Assembly: GCA_030280995.1 (NCBI GenBank)
Contig: JASXTE010000001.1
Location: forward strand, 20,836,106 to 20,900,105
DNA length: 64,000 bases
Source: Hemileia vastatrix
Lineage: Eukaryota > Basidiomycota > Pucciniomycetes > Pucciniales > Zaghouaniaceae
Reading direction: 5' to 3'
Part shown: piece after piece, positions 1-11,625 of the stretch
How positions within the stretch are numbered: position 1 is the first letter of the stretch
Layout of the letters: each line of letters begins with the position of its first letter
Translations under genes and position numbers: made by a program
Notes under the pieces: model-generated
Told to the model about the DNA's origin: nothing
The model's database searches: none
Seen by the model: the letters and a program-made list of their open reading frames with translations, nothing else

Positions 1-602
1 GTCATATTTGCCACAGGAGTTGTAGCTAAACAGGTGAGTGTCCTGGAGTTGGTGCAAGTAGGACACCTCTGTAATATATAAAAAGGGCCTATTGTGCCTT
101 CTTCCTTTACTCACACTTCTGCAATGTAACCAATTATACACTCAATGTAAAATGAACTATATTCTTTGCAATTTTATATATTATTTCTCTTTTATTAATT
201 TGAATTTTTATGTGTTTCTTTAAATAAGGCTTCATAATTATAAGATTTCTAATGATAGGTTTAAAGAGGTGGCCATTTAAATAAACATGTATGTGCAATT
301 TTCTCTCAATCAATTTTATTTATTTTTTTCAACAATTTTAAAAAAAGTCCACATTTAAGCTAATCAATTTTTTTGTATCAATGTGAAGTATAGGAGTTTT
401 CAATTCTTCTATAATATAAGTATTATTTTATTATGCTTTATTCATTATACTAATGTTTTATTTTGGGTCATGTAAAGATTAAAAAATAACCAAATTAAGA
501 GCTATCACCATTCAACCACCATTTTTTAAAATCATATTTCATTTTATTTAATATATCTAGATCATCATCATCATGAAATTTATTATTCTTCAACATTAAG
601 AG
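1..602. other. AT-rich stretch without a recognisable gene
   Basis: No open frame with recognisable protein features is seen. A TATA-like ATATATAAAAAGGG lies near position 80-95 and could be the promoter of a decayed LTR, but no matching second LTR is present in the window. The rest is low-complexity AT-rich DNA. Confidence 0.4.
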
Positions 603-1340
603 TTACTGAATCTCACTGCTTTGCATCTCACAGTCTGATTTTTGTAAGTTTATTCTCATGTTTTTCTGATTTATCTTTGTATTTTTTTCTTCAAGGACGC
701 ATTTTCTTTTATCAATATGAAGCCTTTCTTTTTGTATGATTATTTGCTCTTTGGTGAGTTGGAGTTGATTTTGAACTATAGAAAGTTGCTTTTCTCATAA
801 ATTAATTTCTTTTGCAGATATTTCATTGCTTTCAAGAATGGCCTCAATGCGTTTTTCAGCTGCATCATTGTAATGTGAAAAGCCTTCATCTTTTTTCCCT
901 TCAGATAAAGCAGCAAGTCAACGTTTTTTGGCTGCTTTTTGGCCCAGTGGGCGGTTGCAATAGTTTGGAGAGGGTGAGGCAGGACAGCTGCTGGAGTCAA
1001 ATTGATTGCTTGGGTAACTTGAAAAACTGTTCATAGGTGTAGCTCTTTGTGCACTTGAAAAACTATCTATTGGAGAGTTTCTAGAAGTTAGGAGTTGTGT
1101 ATGTTCCATTCGCTATTTTGGAGCAAACTTGAGCTTCTCTCATTCTAAAAAACTTTTAAAAGCTGTTTTACACTGATCTTGATAGAGAGAAAGCACAATT
1201 CTAAGCCAATCACTGGGACTTGTTCCACTTGGTGGATTCCTTTCGATACAATGATATATTGCACTAAACTTAAGTGTTGAAGTGTTCAAAGCTTTCCCTC
1301 TAAAGTGGGATAGAAGAATAATTAGTCATTTTTGAGTTGT
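603..1340 (-). pseudogene. NAM-associated companion protein relic (Harbinger-type)
   Basis: Read on the minus strand, one frame carries a run resembling the C-terminal half of the NAM-associated family, the DNA-binding companion that often travels with PIF/Harbinger transposons. Visible pieces in order are a segment with FSAIYHCIERNPPSG (about 1265-1220), SLYQDQCKTAFKSF, then RPLGQKAAKKR (about 950-920), and a lysine/glutamine-rich coiled coil running to a TAA at 603-605. In-frame stops interrupt it near 1135, 1120, 918 and 810, so it is dead. The N-terminal half and any partner transposase are not visible nearby. The family call rests on remembered motif similarity, strongest at RPLGQKAAKKR; a generic coiled-coil transposon protein is the alternative. 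Confidence 0.6.
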
Positions 1341-2982
1341 ATGATTAAATATTAAATATAAAAAATGTTTAATATGGACCTTATTTTAATCTGTTCAAAA
1401 TCTCGGTATTGAAGTTTACTATGAGCATTAAAGTGTACTTTGACTTTCTTATAGAAGGTTTCCCCTGACTGCGATGTAGAAAATCCAGGTTTTTCACTAA
1501 TATATATCCAAGAAATAGTAAGTTGTTCTTCTTCCTGTGCCTTCCAGTTTGGAGATCATTTTTTCCTTGGATCGCTTGACATTTTTGTAGTGTATGTTTG
1601 TGTTGAATTTTCAGGAGTGTAATGAAGTATATGTAAGTGATATTTAGTTTTAATAGTGAGTAAAGTGGCTTGGAGTGAAAATTGTAAAAAATGAGGAGCT
1701 GGGAATGAGGAAAGTAAGTGATCAACAAGTGGGATACGAAATCAAAAAAATTGCAGACAGGGGGGTGACTTAATAACGCAAAGTAAGTATCTGTAAGTAT
1801 ATATACTTACTTTCACCCAATATTTACAGAAATGAATGGTTAATGAGGGGTGATAATGCAATGGTGAATGAATATACCCTCAATTTTTGGTAAATTATGC
1901 ATACCAACCCAACTTACAGACACGGTGGTAGATGCCCTAAGGGGGAGATAGGGGAGGGGGAGAGGAGGCTAGAGGTGGTTCCTACAGCTCATGAATATAT
2001 GGCACCATTCAAGGATGCGAAAATTGTCAGGGACTCTGTAACAACTTACAGGATGTATGTGACAATTGATTATAGACTATCCAGTTCAGCTGTGAGTCCT
2101 AGTAACCCATAATGCTCATTTAATTTCTTTATTTTTTCCCCATTAGTAGCCAAATTTCTTGTTAACACTGGTAGATTCCCAAATAATGTTCCCCTCTCTT
2201 GTTAGTTCTCAATAGTAACCTGCTTTATTGCTCAGTACTGTTTGCACTGTTTTTACACTAAGATGTACATATTGCCTATGACTACTTCCCCTTTATGCCT
2301 CTAGCTGTGTGAGATTGTATGAAATAAAAAAAACTTTATTTTCTGTTTTGCTTAGAATTCCTATATCATTATCATTTCTTGTCATCTGCATACATGCTCA
2401 TTCACTCTCTTTTTTCCCATCATCTTGTTTCTTGTCACTACTCAATTATATTCATATTTTTTTGTACTTCCTTTTGCATTTCTTCCTCATCTTTCTTTAT
2501 TTTCTTCTATCTCTCTTCCTGTCTCTTAACATGTTTCATGTTTTCCTTTCACTTTTTTTCAGAAACGACTTCTGCTTTTTTTGACTTCCTTTCATTCCTT
2601 TCCTTCATTCATTCTTTTGCTCTCTATTATTTTCCTTTAATTAAAAATATGAAACATATAAATCCTTCTTTTCTCATCTTGGAATGAACTTATTATACCA
2701 CATGTTATTGACATGTGGAAAATTTAGTATTTAACACCTCTTTTTGTACATATTTTTATATTTTTATTATTTTTTCTGTACTGATTTTGTTTATATACCT
2801 CACCATTCTTTTTTGAAGAATCACTCTATCCTGTCCTTAAAATCTCTTTGACTCCAGTTATTTGTGAGCTTTCATTTTATTTTTTTTGTTATTGTGTTTA
2901 TTAATTGTTTTGTCTGCTTGCTGTGTGAATTTTAAATATTTTATATGTTGTTCTTTTGCTTATTTATGATTTTTTATAATAA
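1341..2982. other. Intergenic, AT-rich, pyrimidine tract before the pseudogene
   Basis: No convincing gene. Near 1779-1812 there is a partial inverted repeat, AAGTAAGTAT against ATATACTTACTTTC. From about 2340 to 2660 the plus strand is strongly pyrimidine-rich. The open frames seen here are short and low-complexity. The pyrimidine tract lies just upstream of the pseudogene at 2983 and may be old promoter DNA. Confidence 0.4.
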
Positions 2983-4596
2983 ATGGACATGAGCAGGGAT
3001 GTTGAAGGTGCCAATTCTGCTCATGAAGTTTTACATGCTTTAGCTGCACAAGCAGCACAATTTCAAGCTTTCCTCAATGATTTTTCTCATTGGAAAGAAT
3101 TAAAGTATGACTGCATTATTGGCAAATTAGCTGACAAGTTGCATTCCCTTGAATCAATGGACAGAAGTGAATTGACTCAAAATTCTCTCCAGTCCAAGAA
3201 AAAAGAACCTGCTAAGAGTTCTGTCAGCAATCCACCTTCAAAAAAACAAATGGTGATTCCACACCCTCCAGCTCATCAAAACTGTCAGTCTCAACTACAA
3301 GAAATGTTTGCACTGAATCTACCCCACCTCCAACTGCCTATGAAAGTCCAAGAATCCTGGAAAAGCCAGTAAATAAAGTCAAAAAAAGCTTTGAAGCTCC
3401 TCCAGCCCCATCTCCCCAATGTAGCCCTGCTCAACTACAGACTGGTGACTTCCCACCAGATTTTGCTACTACTAAGGTACAATTTTTTGGCATATTTTTA
3501 TATACATCAAGTTATTTAACTCATTTTTTTCAGAATGTGATGTTTGTACATATAAAGATCCTTTGGAGATTATTGAAGCAAGATTCTGTCCTTACAGCAC
3601 CTCAACCAGCCAAACTGAAATTTTTTTTATGCTCAATTCTCAGACAAAAATCAAATTCAACAGGTTGTAAAGCTCAACTCATCATCTGCCCTTGTTCCCA
3701 TAAAAGAAGTCAAAACACTTGGTCATGTGAATTCTGGTAGTGTGAAAATTTGCCGCTCCTTAGTGCATGTATATGAAAACTTTTTCAATTATGCCAAAGG
3801 ACTCTTAACACATTTAGGTATACCAATTTGGTGTCAAAAACTTGAAGAGGAACCCTCATCAATATACAATGCCGCTTGTCAAATATGTGCAACAACCACC
3901 TTCTGTGAGATTGCTGCTTCAAAATCTTACACGTTTCTCAACATTAATCCAAAATATGTCAAAAACATGACACTGCTAATTCAAGCATACAATCACTTTT
4001 TGCATCATATAATTCTTATCAGATTTAAGAAGGAGAAGAAAGAGGCAGAAAAAAATGTGAAAGATTCATATAGGAAAAGAATTGAGAATAACAGAGAGAG
4101 AGTAAGTTTCTCAGTATGTTCATTTTTTATTTTGAAATTAATATATTCTTTACAGTTGAGAGATGCACAAGTTGAGTTTGGAAAGCAAAGTAAATTTCCA
4201 AAATTATACATGAAAATACTAGATCAAGTCACAGCCCATAGTGATAATGAATACATTGAAGAAAAAAGGTATTATCTTATCAAAACACTGCCCTGTTGCT
4301 CTAAAAATTCTAGCCATTTCATGCGCTTTTTAGATATCAGGATGATTCAAGCTAGTGAGCAAGAACCAACCTCTTTTCAAATGATTTGTCAATTGCCTAA
4401 AAAACCAGTCAAATAAACTTTTAAAGTGGCCCCAAAGCAACTTTCATTTAATTTTTATGACCCCCAATGGTTTTTGAAACTTTCCCAAGCTCAACAACAA
4501 ACAATTGTCAACACTGGTAAAGTTGCATTTCTTCCAAATTCAAATGACTCACTTTTGACTAAAGGTCAAACTCACCCTGATGAAAAAGACTGTTAA
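2983..4596 (+). pseudogene. Decayed paralogue of the N-terminal part of the chimeric gene at 58304-61125
   Basis: Three exon-like blocks match the rust-type region of the gene at 58-61 kb. Exon 1 (2983-3476) ends in FPPDFATTK, matching FPEDFVTVK; exon 2 (3534-4101) opens with FVHIKILWRLLK, matching FVHIRMLWGLLE, and ends NNRER just before a GTAAGT donor; exon 3 (4156-4596) starts LRDAQVEFGK and contains LSFNFYDPQW, matching LPLDFYDRQW. Both introns sit at the same positions as in the paralogue. Frameshifts occur near 3250 and 3620, both at homopolymers, and an in-frame TAA at 4414-4416. It ends soon after the FLPNSNDSLL segment and has no ATPase domain, so the family exists without the NSF part. 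Function of the family is not known to me. Confidence 0.75.
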
Positions 4597-5077
4597 TCAA
4601 AATTCACATGAAATTTCTGGAATTTCCAGGCTGGTTCCTGTATTTCATTGAAGCAAGGGGTGGGCATCACCAAATTTTTCTAAGCCATCAATTTTCCATT
4701 TCAGATTTGAAATTTCGGAATACCCTCCCCTGAATTTTATTGAATTAAGGGGTTAAAATCATCAAAATTTAATATAATTCCATAAATTAATAAATACATA
4801 AATAAGATACATAAAATTTACTAGTTTTAAAGTAATGACAATTCCTCAAGCCAAAATACAGACCAAGTCTAGAAACTAAGTTTGGGACTTTCCACAGGTA
4901 TAGGAAAGATAAACCCTATGAAAGAATTTAATTTTATTATGATTAACATTTATACAACACAAGGTTGTTCGCTCATTACTTTAGTTTACTAAATTGAAAT
5001 ATCAGATTTATATATTAAAAATCTATGAATGGATAAAAAATATTTAATGAATTTAAAAATCCCCAAGCTTTTTTTAT

Positions 5078-5190
5078 CTATAAAAAGGTTTTTAAATCTA
5101 TTAATTTTACCTTTTTTTTTACCTTGTTGATTTTTTGGACTAAATTTTGACTGATCTGATAAGAGCAACAAAAATGAGTGAAGGGTTGGA
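5078..5190 (-). pseudogene. Tet-like oxygenase, C-terminal fragment
   Basis: The minus strand reads FTHFCCSYQISQNLVQKINK followed by a lysine-rich tail. This matches the C-terminal block FTHFGCSFQISQKLI of the Tet-like proteins at 38255-39442 and 16451-16649. The catalytic core that should precede it is absent; repeats follow instead. It is a fragment only. Confidence 0.65.
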
Positions 5191-5270
5191 CATATGAAAA
5201 TGGTAAGAAAAAGAAAAGAATACATGTTGATGAAAGTACAGAATAATAAGTAAAGAGAAAGGTAGTTTTA

Positions 5271-5870
5271 GGAATCTGGAAGGATAAATGCATTATTTAA
5301 ACTATATGATATGCTTTATGAAATAAATAAAGAAATGTGAAATCAGAAAAAAAAGGCTCAACTTCAAAGGTCAATATCTCAGCAACCACTGAACCAAATT
5401 TAAATTTGTTGTCTGGAAATGAAAGATAGGCTTCAGAAGTATATTTAAATAAAAGGGAAGTAGATTAAAATAAACCTAACCCTAATACTTACTCTTATTT
5501 TTAAAATTGCACAAAAACTTGAAAAGTGATGATAAAAATTCCAACAAGAGGGAGATAAAAGCCTAGATAATCATAGGAGTCTGGAAGGATAAATGCATGA
5601 TGTAAATGTTGTGATATGCAATATGAAATAAATAAAAGTGAGATTTTGAAAAAAAGGCTCAACTTTCAAGATCAATATCTCAGCAACCATTTAACCAAAT
5701 TATAATTGGTTTGCTAAAAATAAAAGTTAGGCTTCAGAAGTATCTTCAGCTAAAAGGACAGTAGATTTGAAATAAAACTAACCCTAATTCTGACTCTCCT
5801 TTTCAAAATTGCATAAAACATTGAGAAGTGATGATAATAATTCAAAAAAGATGAAGATAAAAGACTAGAT
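5271..5870. repeat. Two ~300-bp tandem repeats with telomere-like motif
   Basis: Two copies, about 5271-5570 and 5575-5870, each begin TAGGARTCTGGAAGGATAAA and contain AAAAAGGCTCAAC, then TCAATATCTCAGCAACCA, then a CCTAACCCTAA-like motif resembling two telomere units. Related copies are at 15695-16330 (reverse) and 46935-47290. In Harb-4 this block lies in the intron just upstream of the oxygenase catalytic exon, so it belongs to the Harbinger elements. Confidence 0.75.
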
Positions 5871-6420
5871 AATCATCAGGTAAGAGTTTCAGAAGCCTTA
5901 TTCTCTATATATGCAATAGGGGGTATCAATGTTGACCGATCCGCAATTAAATTTATTGCGGATAAAAATCCTTATACCCCAATTATCTTTCGCAATTATT
6001 TTTGCTAATAATTGGGTTATTAGACACTTTACGTGTCAATGTTTGCCTCTTATCCGACATTTTTCTACTCAATTTTTCATAACCACATCTTGGACAACTT
6101 TCTGTCATAACCACATGTTGCACAACTTTCTGCCATAACCACATCTTGGACTAATCTCTGGATATGTCTTCTACTTTGCTGCACACTCCTATCTTCATCC
6201 CATCCTGTTCATTCTATCTGCTCAGAATTTCTCCCCATTTCATCTATTTGATTCTGCTCCTTTTCATCTCACTCTCTCATCTGCTTTTTCTGCTCCTTTT
6301 CATCTCGCAATCTCATCTGCTTGTTTCTGCTCCTTTTAATCTTGCTATCTCATCTGCTTGTTCCTGCTTCTTTTCATCTTTAATTATCTTAACATTCCCC
6401 TTCATCATAGATCTTCTCAA

Positions 6421-7825
6421 ATGCAGCCATCAGCCAGTTGTTCTTCAAATCCCACTACTCCCTCTTTCCCCCACTCTGCTGAGAAATACAAAATTGTTCA
6501 ACTAAAGAAAGATGATCATCTCATTCTTATCAACTGGCTAAAAACTAAATCTAACTATGATTCTTGTTTTGGTACTGAGTATGCAACTAAAGTAGGACGG
6601 CCCCCCGCATCAAAAGTTAATGGTTTTCTTTGAATGGCCAACAAATTACAGAATAAGACTAAGGGAAGGATAGATCTTTTACCTAAACAGATGTCTGAAA
6701 GCTTCAAGCATTATTGATCCAAGTACAAGAAGGCAAAGACTCTTTCATCTTCTACTGTTTTTGGTATTACTGACCTCAATATCAGTAAGGGCATCAAATC
6801 CATAGATGATAAACTTGATTCTTTATGTCCTTACTTTAAAGAGATGGATTCTATTTTTGGTTAGTGAGCTGATGTTAATCCTACAAACATGTTAGATGGT
6901 GAAGATGCTATCTCCAAACATGATGCCAAAACAAATCTTTTTACTTATTCTTCTACTCAAGCCTCCCCTCATTTAACTTCCACAAATCAAGATATCTTTT
7001 CAATAGATCCTTATGGAGATATAAACCAACCTGATCTAACTCAAGTATGTTTTTTTTCTTTTATATTATCAATTCTTTTTTTATTTACATTTTCTTATTT
7101 ATAAATAGGCTGAAGAACTAATGCAGGAGCCACAATCAACTGAGTCAGAAGCCAGCGAAAATGAAGAGGTGGAAAATGTGACCTTGAAAAAAAAGCAAAG
7201 AGCTTCAAGTAGTCTGAATTTCCACTCTCAAAGAAGAAGAAAAAGTGATACTTCATCTCAAACCCCTTTTTCTTCTATCAAAGAGTTTTTGGAGAAACGT
7301 GATGCTGGTAAGTGATACCAAACCTATTAATACTTTACTCTGATTTTATTCTACTTTTTGTTGATATTTCTTATCAATCTAGAACAAGTGGAAGTTGCTA
7401 AAGAGACTCTAAAGTTTGAAAAGCAAAAATACAAACTTTCTTTAAGGAGGGATGACAGGGTACATGATTTGGAAGAGAAGAAGTTTGAAATATCTTCACG
7501 GAAGGATGATAGGGCACCAGAATTGGAGGAGAGGAAGTATTAACTTTCTTTACAGAAGGATGATAGGGCATAAGACTTGGAGGAGAGGAAGTACAGACTT
7601 TCTTTATGGAAGGATGATAGGGCTCAAAACTTGGAGGAGAAGAAATTCAAGTTATCTCTAAGTATTGAAAAATAAAAGATAGAGGTGAAAGCACTAGAGA
7701 ATCAAAACACCATGGAACAGATAAAATATAAGCTTGATTGTGAAGAAAATTCCAAAAAGAAAGATTTCTTGATAGAATGTGTTAAAGCTAATAAATCTGT
7801 TGAGGAAATTGAACGTTTGAAGTAA
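6421..7825 (+). pseudogene. Harb-1 companion protein (Myb/SANT-like with coiled coil)
   Basis: The frame shows a putative DNA-binding part (HLILINWLKTKSNYDSCFG, then a basic segment with LLPKQMSESFKHY, then KGIKSIDDKLDSLCPYFKEM), an acidic and serine-rich linker, and a C-terminal coiled coil ending KANKSVEEIERLK. Two introns fit (from about 7045 and from 7312), with GT-AG borders. The coil region 7430-7660 contains four or five ~60-bp tandem repeats encoding variants of DDRxxDLEEKKF. In-frame stops occur near 6630, 6715, 6862, 7541, 7571 and 7672. The same layout in Harb-2 and Harb-3 shows it is a standard partner of the transposase; by analogy with known Harbinger companions it would bind element ends and help nuclear import, which is inference. 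Confidence 0.72.
7430..7660 (+). repeat. ~60-bp coding tandem repeats in the companion coiled coil
   Basis: Four to five units, each starting around an AGGRAGGATGATAGGGC-type core and encoding a 20-residue block with DDR and LEEKKF/LEERKY. The equivalent part of Harb-2 (17990-18130) has three such units, so copy number varies between elements. Confidence 0.75.
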
Positions 7826-8029
7826 TTTCTTGATGACTAGTTTGTTTTATTTATCTTAAACTTCAACAGTTCATAAATAATTGTACATAAATTTTTATCT
7901 TAATTTCCTGTATTTTTTTACTCTATCCATCATTAGCTGAATTTTCATATTTTAATGTTATAAATTCTTTTTTAAATAAATTTTTCAAGAATTTTTAATG
8001 TTCAAAATTCTTTTTTAGTTTAAATTTTC

Positions 8030-8275
8030 AAGTCACCTTTGAAAATTTCCCAATTTCACCCCTGCATTTAATTGAACTAAGGGTCAGGTATCACCAAAAT
8101 TCTTTCAAGTAAAGAATTTTGCAAGTCTTATATGAAATTTCGGCAATACTCCCCCCTATATTTTATTGAAGTAATAGATGGGTATCATCAAATTTTCAAA
8201 TCAAATTTTTTTTAAAGTCTGATATGAAAATTTGGCAATACCCCCCCCTGCAATTTATTGAATCAAAGAAATCAA
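8030..8275 (-). repeat. ~80-90 bp tandem repeats between convergent genes (Harb-1)
   Basis: Three degenerate units with the core GGCAATACYCCCCCCTG, followed by TTTATTGAA and GGGTATCATC. The same unit is present at the same place, between the 3' ends of the Tet-like and companion genes, in Harb-2 (17070-17200), Harb-3 (39745-39975), Harb-4 (45780-45930) and the relic (4620-4750). Confidence 0.75.
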
Positions 8276-8289
8276 ATGGAAAAAGAAAA

Positions 8290-8655
8290 TTAAAATTGAA
8301 AATTTCTACAACCAATTATTTTCACCAGTCACAATCAAGTTTTCCTATTTTATATAATAGCCATTAGAACAACCTAAGGCCAGATGCACCATTATATAAA
8401 AAAGTAATCTATCTTGATGTAACGTTAAAAAATAATTGGAAGAGACAAATCCAAAATTAAAAGAAAAAAATTAAAATTGAAAATTTCTACAACCAATTAT
8501 TTTTTCCAGTCCCAATCAAGTTTTCCTATTTTATATAATAGCCATTAGAACAACCTAAGGCCAGATGAACCATTATATAAAAAAAGTAATCTATCTTGAT
8601 GTAACTCTAAAAAATAATTGGAAGGGACAAATCCAAAATTAAATGAAAAAAATTA
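8290..8655. repeat. Two ~182-bp tandem copies
   Basis: Copies at about 8290-8471 and 8472-8655 share TTTCTACAACCAATTATTTT, TTTCCTATTTTATATAATAG and AACAACCTAAGGCCAGATG with only a few differences. It is a recent duplication inside Harb-1, downstream of the Tet-like gene. Right of it, up to 8868, is a purine-rich AT stretch with nothing else recognisable. Confidence 0.8.
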
Positions 8656-8868
8656 AAAAGGATAAATAAAATTGAAAAAGAGGAAAATAAAAAGGGAAGT
8701 TTAAAAAAAATTAAAAAATTAAATTAAATTAAAATAAATAAAAAATTTAATAAAAGAGAAAAAAAAAGGAAAAATTTTTTGGAAGAAAATATTTAAAGAG
8801 AGAAAAAATATAATATTTTATTTGCAATACTTGACAGATCTACTAAGAACAATTTTTTTATCTAAATT

Positions 8869-10125
8869 TTATTTTTTTTGATTATTAATACGATTAATAA
8901 GACCTTCATTTATTCGGAATGAACAGCCAAAATGGGTAAATTCTTTTCAAGAAACTAAAGTTGGAGGTGCTTTAGTTGTTTGATGCCGGTGTTGAGAATA
9001 ATTACATATAGCCTCAACTATTTCTTTGGCACTACCAAAATCAATAATACATTTATGGTCAGGAAAAATAAAGGCCATGTCCCTCATCAGAAGAGGGTGA
9101 AGGAATAGGAACACCAGTCTCTGGATTAATATAAGAGAAAATTCCAAATGTTAGAGAATTTTCATCATGTTTATCTAGATGAACATGATTGTAAAATCCA
9201 TTATAAGTGATGATAACATTTGAACAAAAAACATAATCATTTATTGCTTCTTCCCATTCAGGATTGGACCAATTTGGTAAATCAGATTCTAAAGCAAGTT
9301 GATGGTTTTTTTGAAACGCTTGAAAACATAATTTTTTAAAAAGATTTTCCAAGAAAATATTAAATGATCCCAAAGAATTCCATTGTTTCAGATCTTCTTC
9401 CATTTGCTCTGGTTTCAAATTTTTCAATAAAGAATAAATTCATGAAATATATGACAAAATTAAAAATAACTTATAATAAAAAAAATTACATTTTAAAAGA
9501 AACTCCTTGATCATATCCTAGTTGACAACCAAAACATTTCATGAAACCAGAAATCAGATTTTTATTTGATAAGTGTTTTTAACCAAAGCCATTTGATAGA
9601 GAGTAAAAATTAAATCAGAAAGCTGGCAAAAAACTTCATCCTTTTTCCAATTAAATGAATGAACTTCTAAGATGAATTGAGGTTTGTATCCATTATTGAC
9701 AACTGCAAAAATGAGATATATACCACCTTCAGTAAGGTTTTTGATTTTTTTGTAAAAAAAAAAAATTCTTAAGATTTGATATTGAAGTCTTATAAAATTT
9801 GAGATCGTCCAAATGTCAAAAGAATGTTTTGCAAAATATCTTCATGCTAATAAATTTTCTTCATTGAATTTCTTGGTTCTTTAGCTGGTTTCATGATTTT
9901 CTGCTTTTTATTTTCTGGTAAGGAAAGCTTATATTGATTGGGAGAAGGAATTGAATTGAAGGACATTGAAGAGATGAAAGAAAGTAAAGATAAAGAATAA
10001 GAAGTTGAATATATTTGATGGTTATTCTTGGAGCTTTCAAGATTTGAAGACAAGGAAGAAAGTGAGGATAAAGATAATTCAGAAGAAATTGATGATAATG
10101 AAGATGAGCAAGTTAAATTTTCCAT
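8869..10125 (-). pseudogene. Harb-1 Tet-like 2OG-Fe(II) oxygenase
   Basis: A serine-rich N-terminus (10125-9847) leads into a decayed first exon whose remains include KPQFILEVHSFNW and CQLSDLIFTLYQMAL, matching the Harb-3 copy. The second exon (about 9440-8869) encodes the double-stranded beta-helix part: NPEWEEAINDYVFCSNVIIT, then YNHVHLDKHDENSLTFGIF with a HxD-type iron-ligand pair, GHGLYFS, HKCIIDFGSA, then HRHQTTKAPP and the C-terminal FTHFGCSFRIN. By family knowledge such proteins oxidise methylated bases or related substrates using iron and 2-oxoglutarate; here that is inference. Stops interrupt exon 1 and one TGA lies between the TTKAPP and FTHFG blocks; the acceptor before exon 2 is lost. 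The conserved His and Asp are still present. Confidence 0.75.
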
Positions 10126-10129
10126 AGTA

Positions 10130-10795
10130 ACGTCCTGGAAAAAAAAATTTATAAAACAAAAAAAATATAAATATAAAAATAAATATATTATAAATAATAT
10201 AACAATAAAAAATTATCAGTAAAATAGTTAAAAAGAAAAAAAAATTTGGTAAAAAAAAAACAAAAAAAAATTGCAAAAAAATCAGTAAAAAATTTTGAAA
10301 AAAAAAATTCAAAATAAAAACCTGAATTGTGATTGAAATACCAGGTAATATCCTAGAAAAAAAATTTCTAAAAAAAAAAAAAAAAAAGTTAAATAAATTG
10401 CAAAAAAATAAAAATAAATCCTGAAGGTTTTTGAAATACCAGATAAAGTTCTTGAATCAACAAACAAATTCACCACAAAAAAAAGAGTAAAAAAAAAATT
10501 AATATAAATTCAGTAAATTTAATTGCAAAAAAAAAAAATAAATAAATAAATTCTTACCTGCTATTGGAAATACTACTTGATTTCATTCAATCCAATTTAT
10601 TAAAATAAAATTTAAAAAAAAATTGAATTAAGTAAATTTCAGAACAATTAATTTTTTGCAAAAACAAACACAAATAAAAATAAATAAATTACCTGATTTA
10701 TCTTGGAAACAGGGGGAAATGTCCAGAAACTAAGGGAAAGAAAAAAAATTCTTAAAAAAAATTAAAAAGCAGAGATTAGTCTTTTTTTTCTTGCT
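10130..10795. other. A-rich non-coding stretch upstream of the Harb-1 oxygenase
   Basis: Long A runs (for example around 10370-10388 and 10520-10545) with ACCTGA-type blocks recurring near 10320, 10440, 10557 and 10692. No gene is visible; the position suggests a 5' untranslated or intron region of the minus-strand oxygenase gene. Confidence 0.4.
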
Positions 10796-10796
10796 T

Positions 10797-11445
10797 CAAA
10801 ATTCCCCCCAAAAAGTCCCCCCTTTGCCCCCTCAAACCCCCCCTTTAACCCCTCCTTGCCCCCCTCAAAACCCCTCAATCCCCCCTTTACCCCCCCTTTA
10901 ACCCCTCCTTACCCGCCTCAAACCCCCCTTCACCCCCCTTAAACCTCCCCTTTACCCCCACAGACTTGCTTTAAACCCCCCTTTACCCCCTCTTTACCCC
11001 CTCAATCCCCCTTTACCCCCCCTTTAACCCCTCCTTACCCACCTCAAACCCCCCTTTACCCCCTCCTTGGCCCCCTTAAGCCCCTCTTTACCCCCTCAGA
11101 AACGCCTCAAACCCCCTACACCTAACTTATCGAATCAGTAACAATTTGATAAGTTAGTGAACAATGGCTAACAATTTTTCACTAACTTTTTGAATTGGTA
11201 GTGGACAATCATTAGTTATTGTTCATTAACTTATCAAATCAATAGGGATTTGATAAGTAGGTCCTGGGGGGTGTGTGGAGGGGCTTGAGGGGGCCAAGGA
11301 GGGGGTGAAGGGGGGTGAAGGGGGATTTGAGAGGGGGGGTTGAGGTGGGAAAGTAGGGATTAGAGGGGGGAGTTGAGGTTTCCAAGAAGGGGAGAATGGG
11401 AGGTATGGAGGAAGACAAGGAGGGGGAAAGGGGGATGATGGAGGG
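10797..11445. repeat. C-tract / palindromic core / G-tract block (Harb-1)
   Basis: On the plus strand 10797-11115 is a dense series of CCCCC and CCCCCC runs separated by TTTA, TCAAA or TTAA. A core of inverted and direct repeats follows (11120-11262, ACCTAACTTATC at the left and GATAAGTAGGT at the right, with TAACTTATCAAATCA-like units between). Then 11263-11445 is a series of GGGGG runs. The arrangement mirrors Harb-3 at 37410-38035 although the sequences differ. Both flanks meet the run criteria for G-quadruplex formation, on opposite strands. Confidence 0.8.
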
Positions 11446-11625
11446 TGAAAAAAAAGAAAAAAAAAGATAAAAAAGATAAAACAAAATAACAAAATTAGTC
11501 TAACCTTAAAAACAAAAAAATCACTTACAGGACAAAAAATAAAGAAAAAAAAAAGACAAAAAAAAACAAGAAAAAATAAATTATTAGCAAGTAAAAAAAT
11601 CAAAAATAAGAAAAAAATGACTTAC

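Larger units (their letters stand above)
4600..5917 (-). mobile_element. Harbinger relic (Tet-like 3' end plus flanking repeats)
   Basis: The stretch matches the non-coding zone downstream of the Tet-like gene in Harb-3 (reverse of about 39480-39970) and in Harb-4 (45790-46160), including the shared GGGACTTTCCACAGGTATAG and TTTATACAACACAAGG blocks. It then shows the C-terminal end of a Tet-like gene and two ~300-bp repeats of the type found in Harb-2 and Harb-4. No intact ends are visible. Harb-1 is inserted at its right edge: the sequence CTATATATGCAAT just before Harb-1 resembles CTAAATATGCAAT in the intron of the Harb-4 oxygenase, so Harb-1 landed in this older element. Confidence 0.65.

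Noticed and set aside
1897..2112. A 71-codon ORF near the left end
   Set aside because: No recognisable features, no conserved copy, and surrounded by non-coding DNA.
5440..5500. Interstitial telomere array
   Set aside because: Only about two CCTAAC units occur per copy; they belong to a dispersed transposon repeat.
11226..11603. Proline-rich open frames on the minus strand over the G tract
   Set aside because: They are translations of the simple C/G repeat block in Harb-1 and have no conserved counterpart frame in Harb-3.
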